Shown piece by piece: positions 1-7,779 of a stretch of 64,000 nucleotides of DNA. The notes under the pieces were generated by a model, which worked only from the letters and a program-made list of their open reading frames with translations, was not told where the DNA came from and searched no databases. Source of the DNA: Dietzia natronolimnaea (GTDB taxonomy: Bacteria > Actinomycetota > Actinomycetes > Mycobacteriales > Mycobacteriaceae). A program made the translations under genes and the position numbers. Where the stretch lies: NCBI RefSeq assembly GCF_039525805.1, contig NZ_BAAAHZ010000009.1. One strand, 5' to 3'. The first letter of the stretch is position 1. Each line of letters opens with the position of its first letter.

Positions 1-714
1 AACGCATTCCGCGACAACGTGGTGGCGGCCCACAAGCTGGGATATCACGCCGCTCATAGGGCGGACCCCGATGCCATGGTCACCGCGAACGAGGCGTACC
101 TCCCCGCCTTCGCCCCGGCCACGGACGATCTGCTGCTCAACCACATCCGCGACGAGCTGGACTTCATCGGGGTCGACTACTACTACGGCATCGCGCTCGA
201 CAATCTCACGACCATCCGTGCCGCGTGGGACGACTTCGCCGGCGTCCGTCCGCAGCCCGAGGGGATGTACGAGTCGATCGTCCACTACGCCAGGCACTTC
301 CCCGGCAAGCCGCTGTTCATCGTCGAGAACGGGATGCCCACCCACAACGGCTACCGGGAGGACTCCTTCGAGCGCGGTGACTACCTCCGTGACGTCGTGT
401 TCTGGATCCAACGCGCGGTCGCCGACGGCTACCCGGTGATCGGCTACAACCACTGGTCGCTGGTGGACAACTACGAGTGGGGGACCTACGACTCCCGTTT
501 CGGCCTCTACCAGGTGGATGTGCTCACCGATCCGGCTCTCGAGCGCAGGCCGACCTCCGGGGTCGACGCGTACCGGGACGTGATCGCGGGCGGTGGCGTA
601 CCGGAGGGCTATCGCCCGGTCCTGCCGGTGGGCACGTGCTCGCTGGGGACGATCCCTGACACCTGCCTCCGTCCCGTCGACGTTCACGGCCCGCTCGCGC
701 GGCTGGCGGGCTGA
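1..714 (+). CDS. GH1 family beta-glucosidase, C-terminal part (5' end outside the window)
   Basis: Glycoside hydrolase family 1 enzyme that cleaves beta-glucosides by a retaining mechanism. The open frame runs in from the left edge, so only about 237 C-terminal residues are visible; full family members have about 400-480. The visible part carries the strand motif DFIGVDYYYG, the nucleophile motif FIVENGMPT (the Glu before Asn-Gly is the catalytic nucleophile), and the C-terminal block HWSLVDNYEWG followed by RFGLYQVD, which shapes the substrate pocket. The N-terminal acid/base NEP motif lies outside the window. Which sugar it prefers cannot be judged from this part. Confidence 0.9.
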   Translation, partial: NAFRDNVVAAHKLGYHAAHRADPDAMVTANEAYLPAFAPATDDLLLNHIRDELDFIGVDYYYGIALDNLTTIRAAWDDFAGVRPQPEGMYESIVHYARHFPGKPLFIVENGMPTHNGYREDSFERGDYLRDVVFWIQRAVADGYPVIGYNHWSLVDNYEWGTYDSRFGLYQVDVLTDPALERRPTSGVDAYRDVIAGGGVPEGYRPVLPVGTCSLGTIPDTCLRPVDVHGPLARLAG

Positions 715-775
715 CGGCCCGGGCCACCACCGCCGAACCCTTCTCCAGCCGGCCCCCCGGACGTAGGGTCACCCC

Positions 776-1870
776 ATGGATCGGTTCGCCTCCGTCACCG
801 GGGGACTCGACGCCCTGGTCGACTCCGGACGGCTGACGGGTTACGTCTGCGGGGTACGGCAGGACGGTCGATCACGGATCGCGTCGGGTGGGACGCGGTC
901 GCCCGGCGGCCCCGCGCTCGACCCGGATGCGGTGTTCCCGCTGTCGTCCAACACCAAGCCGGTGGGCGGCGTGCTCGCGCTGAGGCTGGTCGAGCTCGGG
1001 ATCCTCTCTCTCGACGACCCGGTGGCCACGCATCTGCCGGAGCTGTCCGCCCCCAGGGTCCTCGCCCGGCCCGGCGGGCCGATCGACCGGACCGTACCGG
1101 CCGGGCGACAGATCACGCTGCGCCATCTCCTCACCATGACCGCCGGCGTCGGCTGGGCGGGGGAGGGCAGTCCCCTGACCGTCGCCATGGGCGAGCGGCA
1201 GGTCGCACCCGGCCCCTACGCACCGCCGATGGAGCCGGACGAGTACCTCCGGCTGCTGGGTGCACTGCCCCTGGCGGACCAACCCGGGCGGGGTTGGAAC
1301 TACCACACCGGCAGTGACGTCCTGGGGGTGCTCCTGGCGCGGGCAACGGGCGCCAGCGTGTCCGGGTTGGTGGCCGAGTACGTCACGGGGCCGCTCGGAC
1401 TGGCGGACTGCGGGTTCACCGCCGACCCGGATCGGCTCCCCACCTGCCACGGGCTCGGACCCGACGGGGCCCTCCGGCCGCTGGACATCCGGAGCAGATT
1501 CGATCGCCCACCTCGCTTCGAGTCCCTGGCGTGTGGGCTGGCCTCGACCGTCGCCGACTATCTGGCCTTCCTCGACGTCCTGGTCGACGGCGGGACCGTC
1601 CTGGGTCCGGAGTTCGCGGAGATGATGACGACCGACCACCTGACTCCGCGGCAGCGCGCCGATGCGGAGGGGTTCATCGGACCCGGCTGTGGATACGGGA
1701 TGCAGGTGGAGATCCGCCCGGACGGGGTCGTCGGCTGGGCGGGGGGACTGGGGACGATCGGCTACGTCGACCGGCGCACGGGCCGCTGCGCGGCGGTGTT
1801 CACCACGCAGTCCTTCGACGTACCGGGGACGGCGGACGCGCTGGACTCGGTGTGGGAGCTATTGCGGTGA
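776..1870 (+). CDS. serine hydrolase, beta-lactamase (class C / EstB-like) family
   Basis: This 364-aa protein belongs to the beta-lactamase-related serine hydrolases (penicillin-binding-protein-like fold, often esterases or D-aminopeptidases). The SxxK motif is S58-N-T-K61 in FPLSSNTK. A Tyr in GWNYHTGSD occupies the place of the YxN motif, and WAGGLGTIGY near the C-terminus stands where the KTG/HxG motif would be. I see no signal peptide, so it is probably cytoplasmic. It starts at ATG 776, 61 bases after the glucosidase, and faces nadE tail to tail. Esterase or peptidase activity is more likely than antibiotic resistance, because the motifs depart from true class C enzymes. Confidence 0.8.
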   Translation: MDRFASVTGGLDALVDSGRLTGYVCGVRQDGRSRIASGGTRSPGGPALDPDAVFPLSSNTKPVGGVLALRLVELGILSLDDPVATHLPELSAPRVLARPGGPIDRTVPAGRQITLRHLLTMTAGVGWAGEGSPLTVAMGERQVAPGPYAPPMEPDEYLRLLGALPLADQPGRGWNYHTGSDVLGVLLARATGASVSGLVAEYVTGPLGLADCGFTADPDRLPTCHGLGPDGALRPLDIRSRFDRPPRFESLACGLASTVADYLAFLDVLVDGGTVLGPEFAEMMTTDHLTPRQRADAEGFIGPGCGYGMQVEIRPDGVVGWAGGLGTIGYVDRRTGRCAAVFTTQSFDVPGTADALDSVWELLR

Positions 1871-1925
1871 TCGGGCGGCGGTGCCTGGTTGGCCGGTGTC
1901 CGGTCGACCACCGACCGCCGGGGCG

Positions 1926-2798
1926 TCACCCCTCGCGCCACCAGGTGTCGAGTGGCGTGGCCGGGACCGCCCGCTTGTGGCGGGTGGCCAGGAACAGCTG
2001 CTCGATCCGGGCAGCGGCCTGAGTCGGCACGCCGTCGCGGCCCTCCAGGTAGTCGTCGATCTGCTCGTACGTCACGCCCAGTGCCACCTCGTCGGGCAGG
2101 CCCGGACGGTCGTCCTCGAGATCGGCGGTGGGGACCTTCCGCCAGGTCGACTCCGGGGCGCCGAGGTGCCGCAGCAGCGCTGCACCCTGCCGTTTGGTGA
2201 GGCCGGTCAGGGGGGTGAGGTCCACGCCGCCGTCTCCGTACTTGGTGAAGAAGCCGGTGACCGCCTCGGCGGCGTGATCGGTGCCGACGACGAGATGGCC
2301 GAGCTGCCCGGCCACCGCGTACTGCGCGACCATCCGCTGGCGCGCCTTGACGTTGCCGCGGACGAAGTCGCGGAGCGGGCCCGCGTGGCCGGGAAGGTCC
2401 TCCAGTGCAGTCGCGGCAGCACCGGAGGCGGCCTCCGAGGCCGCCCGGATGTCGACGGTGACGCGGGCATCGGGCTGGATGAAGTCCAGGGCCGCGACGG
2501 CGTCGTCCTCGTCCGCCTGGGTTCCGTGGGGGAGCCGCATGGCGACGAACCGCGCGTCGGGCAGGCCCTCGTCGCGGAGCTTCTCGGCGGCGAGCTGGCA
2601 CAGCCGACCCGTCAGGGTGGAGTCCTGGCCCCCGCTGATCCCCAGGACGAAACCCGTGGCGGGGGTGCTGCGGAGATACTCGGCCAGGAACGCCACCCGC
2701 CGGGCGACCTCCTGCTCCGGATCGATGTCGGGACGAACGCCGAGTTCGGCGATGATGGACGCGCGGAGAGCGCCGGTGTCTGCAGAGGACTGGGTCAT
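1926..2798 (-). CDS. nadE: NH3-dependent NAD+ synthetase
   Basis: Catalyses the last step of NAD biosynthesis, ATP-dependent amidation of nicotinic acid adenine dinucleotide with ammonia. The protein is 290 aa, typical of the short ammonia-dependent class (about 275 aa). The PP-loop ATP pyrophosphatase motif SGGQDST lies near residue 55, and there is no N-terminal nitrilase (glutaminase) domain as seen in the large mycobacterial NadE. Other recognisable blocks are VGTDHAAEAVTGFFTKYGDGG and PLTGLTKRQ, which form the deamido-NAD site. The start is the ATG at 2798. It is divergent from rpmJ and convergent with the upstream hydrolase. Confidence 0.93.
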   Translation of the reverse strand: MTQSSADTGALRASIIAELGVRPDIDPEQEVARRVAFLAEYLRSTPATGFVLGISGGQDSTLTGRLCQLAAEKLRDEGLPDARFVAMRLPHGTQADEDDAVAALDFIQPDARVTVDIRAASEAASGAAATALEDLPGHAGPLRDFVRGNVKARQRMVAQYAVAGQLGHLVVGTDHAAEAVTGFFTKYGDGGVDLTPLTGLTKRQGAALLRHLGAPESTWRKVPTADLEDDRPGLPDEVALGVTYEQIDDYLEGRDGVPTQAAARIEQLFLATRHKRAVPATPLDTWWREG

Positions 2799-3013
2799 GG
2801 CGTCAGCATAGGAAGCCCGTGTGACTTCTGCGTGACATGTGGACGGGCCACGCGAGGTGCCCGGTTCCGCCGGTTGGAGTTCTGACGGGGCAGTCCGTTA
2901 CGATGGACCAGTTGTGTGTCGTGCATCCGACCTCCGGGTCGGACGTGTCGCGCAGTCATCCCCAGTCGTGTCGGCGGCCATCACGGCCGCCCCGAGAGCC
3001 TAAGGAGCGCCAG

Positions 3014-3136
3014 ATGAAGGTCCGCAAGTCCCTTCGGTCGCTGAAGAACAAGCCGGGCGCCCAGGTTGTCCGTCGTCGCGGCAAGGTCTACGTGATCAAC
3101 AAGAAGGACCCCCGTTTTAAGGCCCGCCAGGGCTGA
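3014..3136 (+). CDS. rpmJ: 50S ribosomal protein L36, zinc-independent (C-minus) form
   Basis: This 40-aa, strongly basic protein is an L36 of the large ribosomal subunit. It starts MKVRKSLRSLKNK and contains RRRGKVYVINKKDPRFKARQG. It has no cysteine, so it lacks the CxxC..C..H zinc ribbon of the standard L36; this is the C-minus paralogue. In many bacteria such paralogues replace the zinc form during zinc limitation under Zur control, but I could not identify a Zur box here. The start is ATG 3014, six bases after the Shine-Dalgarno sequence aaggag (3002-3007). A strong hairpin follows at 3168-3203. Confidence 0.93.
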   Translation: MKVRKSLRSLKNKPGAQVVRRRGKVYVINKKDPRFKARQG

Positions 3137-3145
3137 GTCTCGTCC

Positions 3146-3161
3146 GCGTGGGATCCCACGC
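3146..3161. repeat. 16-bp perfect palindrome after rpmJ
   Basis: The sequence gcgtgggatcccacgc is a perfect inverted repeat 10 bases after the rpmJ stop codon and immediately before the larger terminator-like hairpin. It may be part of the transcript end or a protein-binding site. The function is unknown. Confidence 0.45.
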
Positions 3162-3167
3162 ACCCTC

Positions 3168-3203
3168 GAGGGCCCGCCTCCGGTTCGCCGGTGGCGGGCC
3201 CTC
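3168..3203 (+). terminator. hairpin terminator after rpmJ
   Basis: A perfect 11-bp GC stem (3168-3178 with 3193-3203) encloses ccgg-ttcg-ccgg, which can pair further to give a tetraloop. It is followed by a tcgtcgtcgt tract rather than a clean T run. This is typical of intrinsic or assisted terminators in high-GC actinobacteria and would end the rpmJ message. Confidence 0.65.
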
Positions 3204-3507
3204 GTCGTCGTCGTGGGGGCGGGGCAGACCCGCGCCGACGGTGACCCCCGACGACCCCGCCGCCGCGGGGCCTCCCGGTGCCCCTTCCGCGACGGTGGCC
3301 CCGTCGCCCCTGTGGAGCGGTTGGGGACAAGGTGTGGGGTGGTTGGGGACGACCTGTGGGGCGCCGGACGGGGTCTCCGGCACCGTCTCGCGCGTGGCAG
3401 AGTGACGGTCGCGGGGCGAGGCGGCGGCGTTCGGGCCGACCGTGACAACGGTGGGTGGGAAGTGTCCACAAGGCGGGATCGCGACCTGGGAATACCACCG
3501 TTGTAAG
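3204..3507. other. intergenic stretch between rpmJ terminator and nrd control region
   Basis: About 300 bases without a convincing gene. Open frames here overlap on both strands, lack recognisable protein sequence and have no good ribosome site. The sequence contains G-rich runs such as gtggggtggttgggg. It presumably carries distal promoter sequence for the nrd operon. Confidence 0.4.
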
Positions 3508-3554
3508 ACCAAAATGTTGTGGTCGATTGACTCGTCGGACACTAGGGGTAGTGT
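3508..3554. promoter_or_regulatory. pair of NrdR-type boxes controlling nrdHIEF
   Basis: Two 16-bp imperfect palindromes, accaaaatgttgtggt (3508-3523) and acactaggggtagtgt (3539-3554), start exactly 31 bp apart, about three helical turns. NrdR, the ATP/dATP-sensing repressor of ribonucleotide reductase genes, is known to bind such tandem boxes at about this spacing. The second box is a near-textbook match (acacta-n4-tagtgt). They lie 170-215 bp upstream of nrdH, fitting repression of the class Ib operon. nrdR itself is not in this window. Confidence 0.8.
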
Positions 3555-3576
3555 CTAGGGTGTTGCGGCCCCCGAT

Positions 3577-3596
3577 GAATGCCACGTGTGGCATTC
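3577..3596. repeat. 20-bp inverted repeat in the nrdH leader
   Basis: gaatgccac at 3577-3585 and gtggcattc at 3588-3596 form perfect 9-bp arms around a gt dinucleotide. Flanking gggc/cccg bases can extend the stem with a bulge. It lies 23 bp downstream of the second NrdR-type box and 126 bp before nrdH, so it could be a second operator or an mRNA hairpin. No known regulator motif was recognised. Confidence 0.5.
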
Positions 3597-3722
3597 GGGC
3601 TGTGAACCCTGACAGACACGACGGTTATCCACAGGCCGGGCGGAAGCGCCGGAACCGATGACCGTCCGAGAAGAGCCCCTCCGCGCCTCCCCGGCGCCCG
3701 TGCCGAAAGAGGTCCACGACTG

Positions 3723-3953
3723 ATGGTCACCGTCTACACCAAGCCCGCCTGCGTCCAGTGCAACGCCACCTACAAGGCGCTCGACAAGCAGGGCGTCGAG
3801 TACCGGGTGGTCGACATCTCCGTCGACGACGACGCGCGTGAGTACGTGATGGCCCTCGGGTATCTCCAGGCTCCCGTCGTGGTGTCCGGTTCCGATCACT
3901 GGTCGGGTTTCCGGCCGGACCGGATCAAGGCCCTCGTCACCGTCGCGGCCTGA
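3723..3953 (+). CDS. nrdH: NrdH glutaredoxin-like redoxin
   Basis: Small (76 aa) cytosolic electron donor for class Ib ribonucleotide reductase. It has a glutaredoxin-like sequence but in actinobacteria is reduced by thioredoxin reductase. The active site CVQC (C10-C13) lies in the N-terminal KPACVQCNATYKAL, and the C-terminal block WSGFRPDRIKAL is the signature region of NrdH that replaces the glutathione-binding site of true glutaredoxins. It starts at ATG 3723. nrdI, nrdE and nrdF follow on the same strand, so this is the first gene of nrdHIEF. Confidence 0.95.
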   Translation: MVTVYTKPACVQCNATYKALDKQGVEYRVVDISVDDDAREYVMALGYLQAPVVVSGSDHWSGFRPDRIKALVTVAA

Positions 3954-3998
3954 CCCCGGGGCGGACCCGGAACACATGTAGATCCGAAGGGGGCAGTC

Positions 3999-4445
3999 AT
4001 GGCGGCTCCGCTGTCGGCCACCGAGCCGGTGAGGATCGTCTACTTCTCCAACGTCTCCGAGAACACCAAGCGGTTCGTCGACCGTCTGGGGCTCCCGGCG
4101 CTGCGCATACCCACGCGGAGGACCGAAGCGGGGCCGATCGTGTCGGACCCGTATGTTCTGATCGTCCCGACGTACGGGGGATGCCTCGAGGTCACGGGCA
4201 GGACCGGGGCGTCGGTCCCGCGACAGGTGGTCGCGTTCCTGAACAACGAGCACAACAGAAGCCTCTGCCGCGGCGTGATCGCCGCCGGTAACACCAACTT
4301 CGGTTCGGACTACGCGGTCTCCGGCGACGTGATCGCACGCAAACTCGAGGTCCCGTACCTCTACAGGTTCGAACTGATGGGCACACAAGAGGACGTCATC
4401 CGCGTCCGCGAGGGATTGGAAGAGTTTTGGCAGCACCGACCGTGA
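3999..4445 (+). CDS. nrdI: NrdI flavodoxin-like protein of class Ib ribonucleotide reductase
   Basis: A 148-aa FMN protein that supplies the oxidant used to assemble the dimanganese-tyrosyl radical cofactor in NrdF. The FMN phosphate loop is YFSNVSENTKRF near residues 13-24, and PTYGG near residue 52 binds the isoalloxazine ring; both are family hallmarks. It starts at ATG 3999, 45 bases after nrdH, with aaggggg just upstream. Its end overlaps the start of nrdE, indicating translational coupling within the operon. Confidence 0.94.
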   Translation: MAAPLSATEPVRIVYFSNVSENTKRFVDRLGLPALRIPTRRTEAGPIVSDPYVLIVPTYGGCLEVTGRTGASVPRQVVAFLNNEHNRSLCRGVIAAGNTNFGSDYAVSGDVIARKLEVPYLYRFELMGTQEDVIRVREGLEEFWQHRP

Positions 4446-6595
4446 CCCCCGAAGGCACCATCGCCGGCGAGGCGGGCGAGGGGCAGCGCCTGGATTACCA
4501 CGCGCTCAACGCCATGCTCAACCTCTACGACGCGGACGGTAGGATCCAGTTCGACAAGGACCGTGAGGCCGCGCGGGAGTACTTCCTCCAGCACGTCAAC
4601 CAGAACACGGTCTTCTTCCACAACCTGGACGAGAAGCTGGACTACCTGGTCGACAAGAACTACTACGAGCGGGAGGTGCTCGACCGGTACACGCGCAACT
4701 ACGTGCGGGAGCTGTTCGACCACGCCTACGCCAAGAAGTTCCGCTTCCCCACGTTCCTCGGCGCGTTCAAGTACTACACCTCGTACACGCTCAAGACCTT
4801 CGACGGGAAGCGGTACCTCGAGCGCTACGAGGATCGCGTCTGCATGGTCGCCCTCACGCTCGCGGACGGTGACGAGGACCTGGCCCGCCGCCTGGTCGAC
4901 GAGATCATCGACGGTCGCTTCCAGCCGGCCACCCCCACGTTCCTGAACTCGGGCAAGAAGCAGCGCGGCGAGCCCGTCTCCTGTTTCCTCCTGCGTATCG
5001 AGGACAACATGGAGTCCATCGGCCGCAACATCAACTCCGCGTTGCAGCTGTCCAAGCGCGGTGGCGGAGTGGCACTGCTGCTGTCGAACCTCCGCGAGCA
5101 CGGCGCCCCGATCAAGCACATCGAGAACCAGTCCTCCGGCGTCATCCCCGTGATGAAGCTGCTGGAGGACTCCTTCTCCTACGCCAACCAGCTCGGCGCC
5201 CGCCAGGGTGCCGGAGCGGTGTACCTGCACGCCCACCACCCGGACATCTTCAAGTTCCTCGACACCAAGCGGGAGAACGCGGACGAGAAGATCCGCATCA
5301 AGACCCTGTCGCTGGGCGTGGTGATCCCGGACATCACGTTCGAGCTGGCCAAGCGCAACGACGACATGTACCTGTTCTCGCCGTACGACGTCGAGCGGAT
5401 CTACGGCAAGCCCTTCGCGGACGTCGACATCACGGAGCACTACACCGAGATGGTCGAGGACAGCCGGATCAAGAAGACCAAGATCAACGCGCGGCACTTC
5501 TTCCAGACCCTCGCCGAGCTGCAGTTCGAGTCCGGATATCCGTACATCATGTACGAGGACACGGTGAACCGGGCCAACCCGATCGCCGGCAAGATCACCC
5601 ACTCGAACCTGTGCTCGGAGATCCTGCAGGTCTCCACGCCGTCGACGTACAACGAGGACCTCACCTACTCGCACGTGGGTAAGGACATCTCCTGCAACCT
5701 CGGCTCCCTCAACATCGCCAAGGCCATGGACTCACCGGACTTCGGCCGGACCATCGAGACGGCGATCCGGGGCCTGACCGCGGTGTCTGACCAGACCCAC
5801 ATCGACTCGGTCCCGTCGATCGAGCGGGGCAACGCCGAGTCCCACGCGATCGGCCTGGGGCAGATGAACCTGCACGGCTACCTCGCCCGCGAGCGGATCC
5901 ACTACGGGTCCGAGGAGGGCGTGGACTTCACGAACATCTACTTCTACACGGTGCTCTACCACGCGGTCCGCTCGTCGAATCTCCTCGCGCGGGAGCGGGG
6001 GACGTGGTTCGCCGGGTTCCCGGAGTCCACGTACGCGTCCGGTGAGTTCTTCGACAAGTACACGGACAGGGTGTGGGAGCCGGCCACCGAGCGGGTGCGC
6101 CAGCTGTTCACCGAGGCGGGCGTCGCGGTGCCCACCCAGGAGGACTGGCGCGCACTCAAGGCCGACGTGCAGCAGTACGGCATCTACAACCAGAACCTGC
6201 AGGCCGTGCCGCCCACCGGGTCGATCAGCTACATCAACAACTCGACCTCGTCGATCCACCCTGTCGCGTCCCGGATCGAGATCCGCAAGGAGGGCAAGAT
6301 CGGTCGCGTCTACTACCCGGCGCCCTACCTGACCAACGACAACCTGGACTACTACCAGGACGCGTACGAGATCGGGTACGAGAAGATCATCGACACGTAC
6401 GCGGCGGCCACCCAGCACGTGGACCAGGGACTCTCGCTGACCCTGTTCTTCAAGGACACGGCCAGCACCCGCGACGTGAACCGCGCCCAGATCTACGCGT
6501 GGCGCAAGGGGATCAAGACCCTGTACTACATCCGCGTGCGCCAGCTCGCGCTCGAGGGCACCGAGGTCGAGGGCTGCGTCTCGTGCATGCTCTGA
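4427..6595 (+). CDS. nrdE: class Ib ribonucleoside-diphosphate reductase, alpha subunit
   Basis: The large catalytic subunit reduces ribonucleoside diphosphates to deoxy forms for DNA synthesis. At 722 aa it has the usual NrdE length and the diagnostic blocks FQPATPTFLNSGKKQRGEP, SKRGGGVALL, NLCSEIL (active-site Cys) and the radical-relay tyrosines near YYIRVRQ. It ends EVEGCVSCML, where the CxxC pair is re-reduced by NrdH. There is no ATP-cone, as expected for class Ib. Two starts are possible: TTG 4427 with ggaagag close by, or GTG 4442, which overlaps the nrdI stop as GTGA and shortens the protein by five residues. Confidence 0.95.
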   Translation: MAAPTVTPEGTIAGEAGEGQRLDYHALNAMLNLYDADGRIQFDKDREAAREYFLQHVNQNTVFFHNLDEKLDYLVDKNYYEREVLDRYTRNYVRELFDHAYAKKFRFPTFLGAFKYYTSYTLKTFDGKRYLERYEDRVCMVALTLADGDEDLARRLVDEIIDGRFQPATPTFLNSGKKQRGEPVSCFLLRIEDNMESIGRNINSALQLSKRGGGVALLLSNLREHGAPIKHIENQSSGVIPVMKLLEDSFSYANQLGARQGAGAVYLHAHHPDIFKFLDTKRENADEKIRIKTLSLGVVIPDITFELAKRNDDMYLFSPYDVERIYGKPFADVDITEHYTEMVEDSRIKKTKINARHFFQTLAELQFESGYPYIMYEDTVNRANPIAGKITHSNLCSEILQVSTPSTYNEDLTYSHVGKDISCNLGSLNIAKAMDSPDFGRTIETAIRGLTAVSDQTHIDSVPSIERGNAESHAIGLGQMNLHGYLARERIHYGSEEGVDFTNIYFYTVLYHAVRSSNLLARERGTWFAGFPESTYASGEFFDKYTDRVWEPATERVRQLFTEAGVAVPTQEDWRALKADVQQYGIYNQNLQAVPPTGSISYINNSTSSIHPVASRIEIRKEGKIGRVYYPAPYLTNDNLDYYQDAYEIGYEKIIDTYAAATQHVDQGLSLTLFFKDTASTRDVNRAQIYAWRKGIKTLYYIRVRQLALEGTEVEGCVSCML

Positions 6596-6650
6596 CCCCC
6601 GGGCCTCAGGCCTGCGCCCCGAACCGCCCCCGCCATCACGAGGAGATCCG

Positions 6651-7667
6651 ATGACCGCCGAGCTGCACGCTCCGGGATCCCACAGCCCCGCCGCCGGGGT
6701 CGCCCCCCGGCTCGTCGACCGGGTGTCGGCGATCAACTGGAACCGCGTCACGGACGAGGTCGACGATCAGGTCTGGGGTCGGCTCACCAGTAACTTCTGG
6801 TTGCCGGAGAAGGTCCCGGTGTCCAACGACATCCCGTCGTGGCAGACCCTGACGGACTCGGAGCAACAGCTCACCACCCGGGTCTTCACCGGCCTGACGC
6901 TGCTGGACACCCTCCAGGGGACGGTCGGCGCGGTGAGCATGATCCCCGACGCGTCGACCCCCCACGAGGAGGCGGTGCTCACCAACATCGCGTTCATGGA
7001 ATCGGTCCACGCCAAGAGCTACTCCACCATCTTCTCGACGCTCTGCTCCACTCCGCAGGTCGACGACGCCTTCCGCTGGGCGGAGGAGAACACCTTCCTG
7101 CAGCGCAAGGCGCACATCATCCTCGGGTACTACTCCGGGGAGGATCCCCTCAAGCGCAAGATCGCCTCGACCCTCCTCGAGTCGTTCCTCTTCTACTCGG
7201 GCTTCTACCTGCCCATGCGCTGGTCCTCGCGGGCCAAGCTCACCAACACGGCGGACATCATCCGGCTCATCATCCGGGACGAGGCCGTGCACGGCTACTA
7301 CATCGGATACAAGTACCAGCGTGCGCTCGAGCAGATCGGGCAGGCCGAGCGCGACGAGTTGAAGGACTACACCTTCGAGTTGCTCTTCGAGTTGTACGAC
7401 AACGAGGCGGACTACACCGAGGACCTCTACGACACGGTGGGGTGGACCGAGGACGTCAAGAAGTTCCTGCGCTACAACGCCAACAAGGCGCTGATGAACC
7501 TCGGATACGAGGGGATGTTCCCCAAGGACGAGACCAACGTCGACCCCGCGATCCTCTCGGCGCTCAGCCCGAACGCCGACGAGAACCACGACTTCTTCTC
7601 GGGTTCCGGCAGCTCCTACGTCATGGGCAAGGCCGTCGCCACGGAGGACGAGGACTGGGACTTCTGA
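6651..7667 (+). CDS. nrdF: class Ib ribonucleoside-diphosphate reductase, beta subunit
   Basis: The 338-aa radical-generating subunit houses the dimetal-tyrosyl cofactor. Metal ligands are visible in the helices IAFMESVHAKSYS (Glu and His) and IRDEAVHGYYIGYK (Glu and His), and the C-terminal tail ends DEDWDF, which docks onto NrdE. It starts at ATG 6651, preceded by gaggag, 55 bases after nrdE, and closes the nrdHIEF operon. A 15-bp perfect hairpin follows the stop codon. Confidence 0.95.
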   Translation: MTAELHAPGSHSPAAGVAPRLVDRVSAINWNRVTDEVDDQVWGRLTSNFWLPEKVPVSNDIPSWQTLTDSEQQLTTRVFTGLTLLDTLQGTVGAVSMIPDASTPHEEAVLTNIAFMESVHAKSYSTIFSTLCSTPQVDDAFRWAEENTFLQRKAHIILGYYSGEDPLKRKIASTLLESFLFYSGFYLPMRWSSRAKLTNTADIIRLIIRDEAVHGYYIGYKYQRALEQIGQAERDELKDYTFELLFELYDNEADYTEDLYDTVGWTEDVKKFLRYNANKALMNLGYEGMFPKDETNVDPAILSALSPNADENHDFFSGSGSSYVMGKAVATEDEDWDF

Positions 7668-7684
7668 CCCGACCGTCGTCACCA

Positions 7685-7720
7685 CCTCACCCCGGCACCC
7701 GATCAGGTGCCGGGGTGAGG
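7685..7720. terminator. hairpin between nrdF and the convergent fecB-like gene
   Basis: A 15-bp perfect stem (7685-7699 with 7706-7720, beginning cctcaccccggcacc) with a 6-base loop lies 18 bases after the nrdF stop codon and 60 bases from the end of the opposing gene. Placed between two converging genes, it probably terminates transcription from both sides. Confidence 0.75.
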
Positions 7721-7779
7721 TCGTCCGGCAGGTGCGCCGGGTCGTCCTGTCGGCCCGGCCGGAACGGCCGGCTCCCCGG

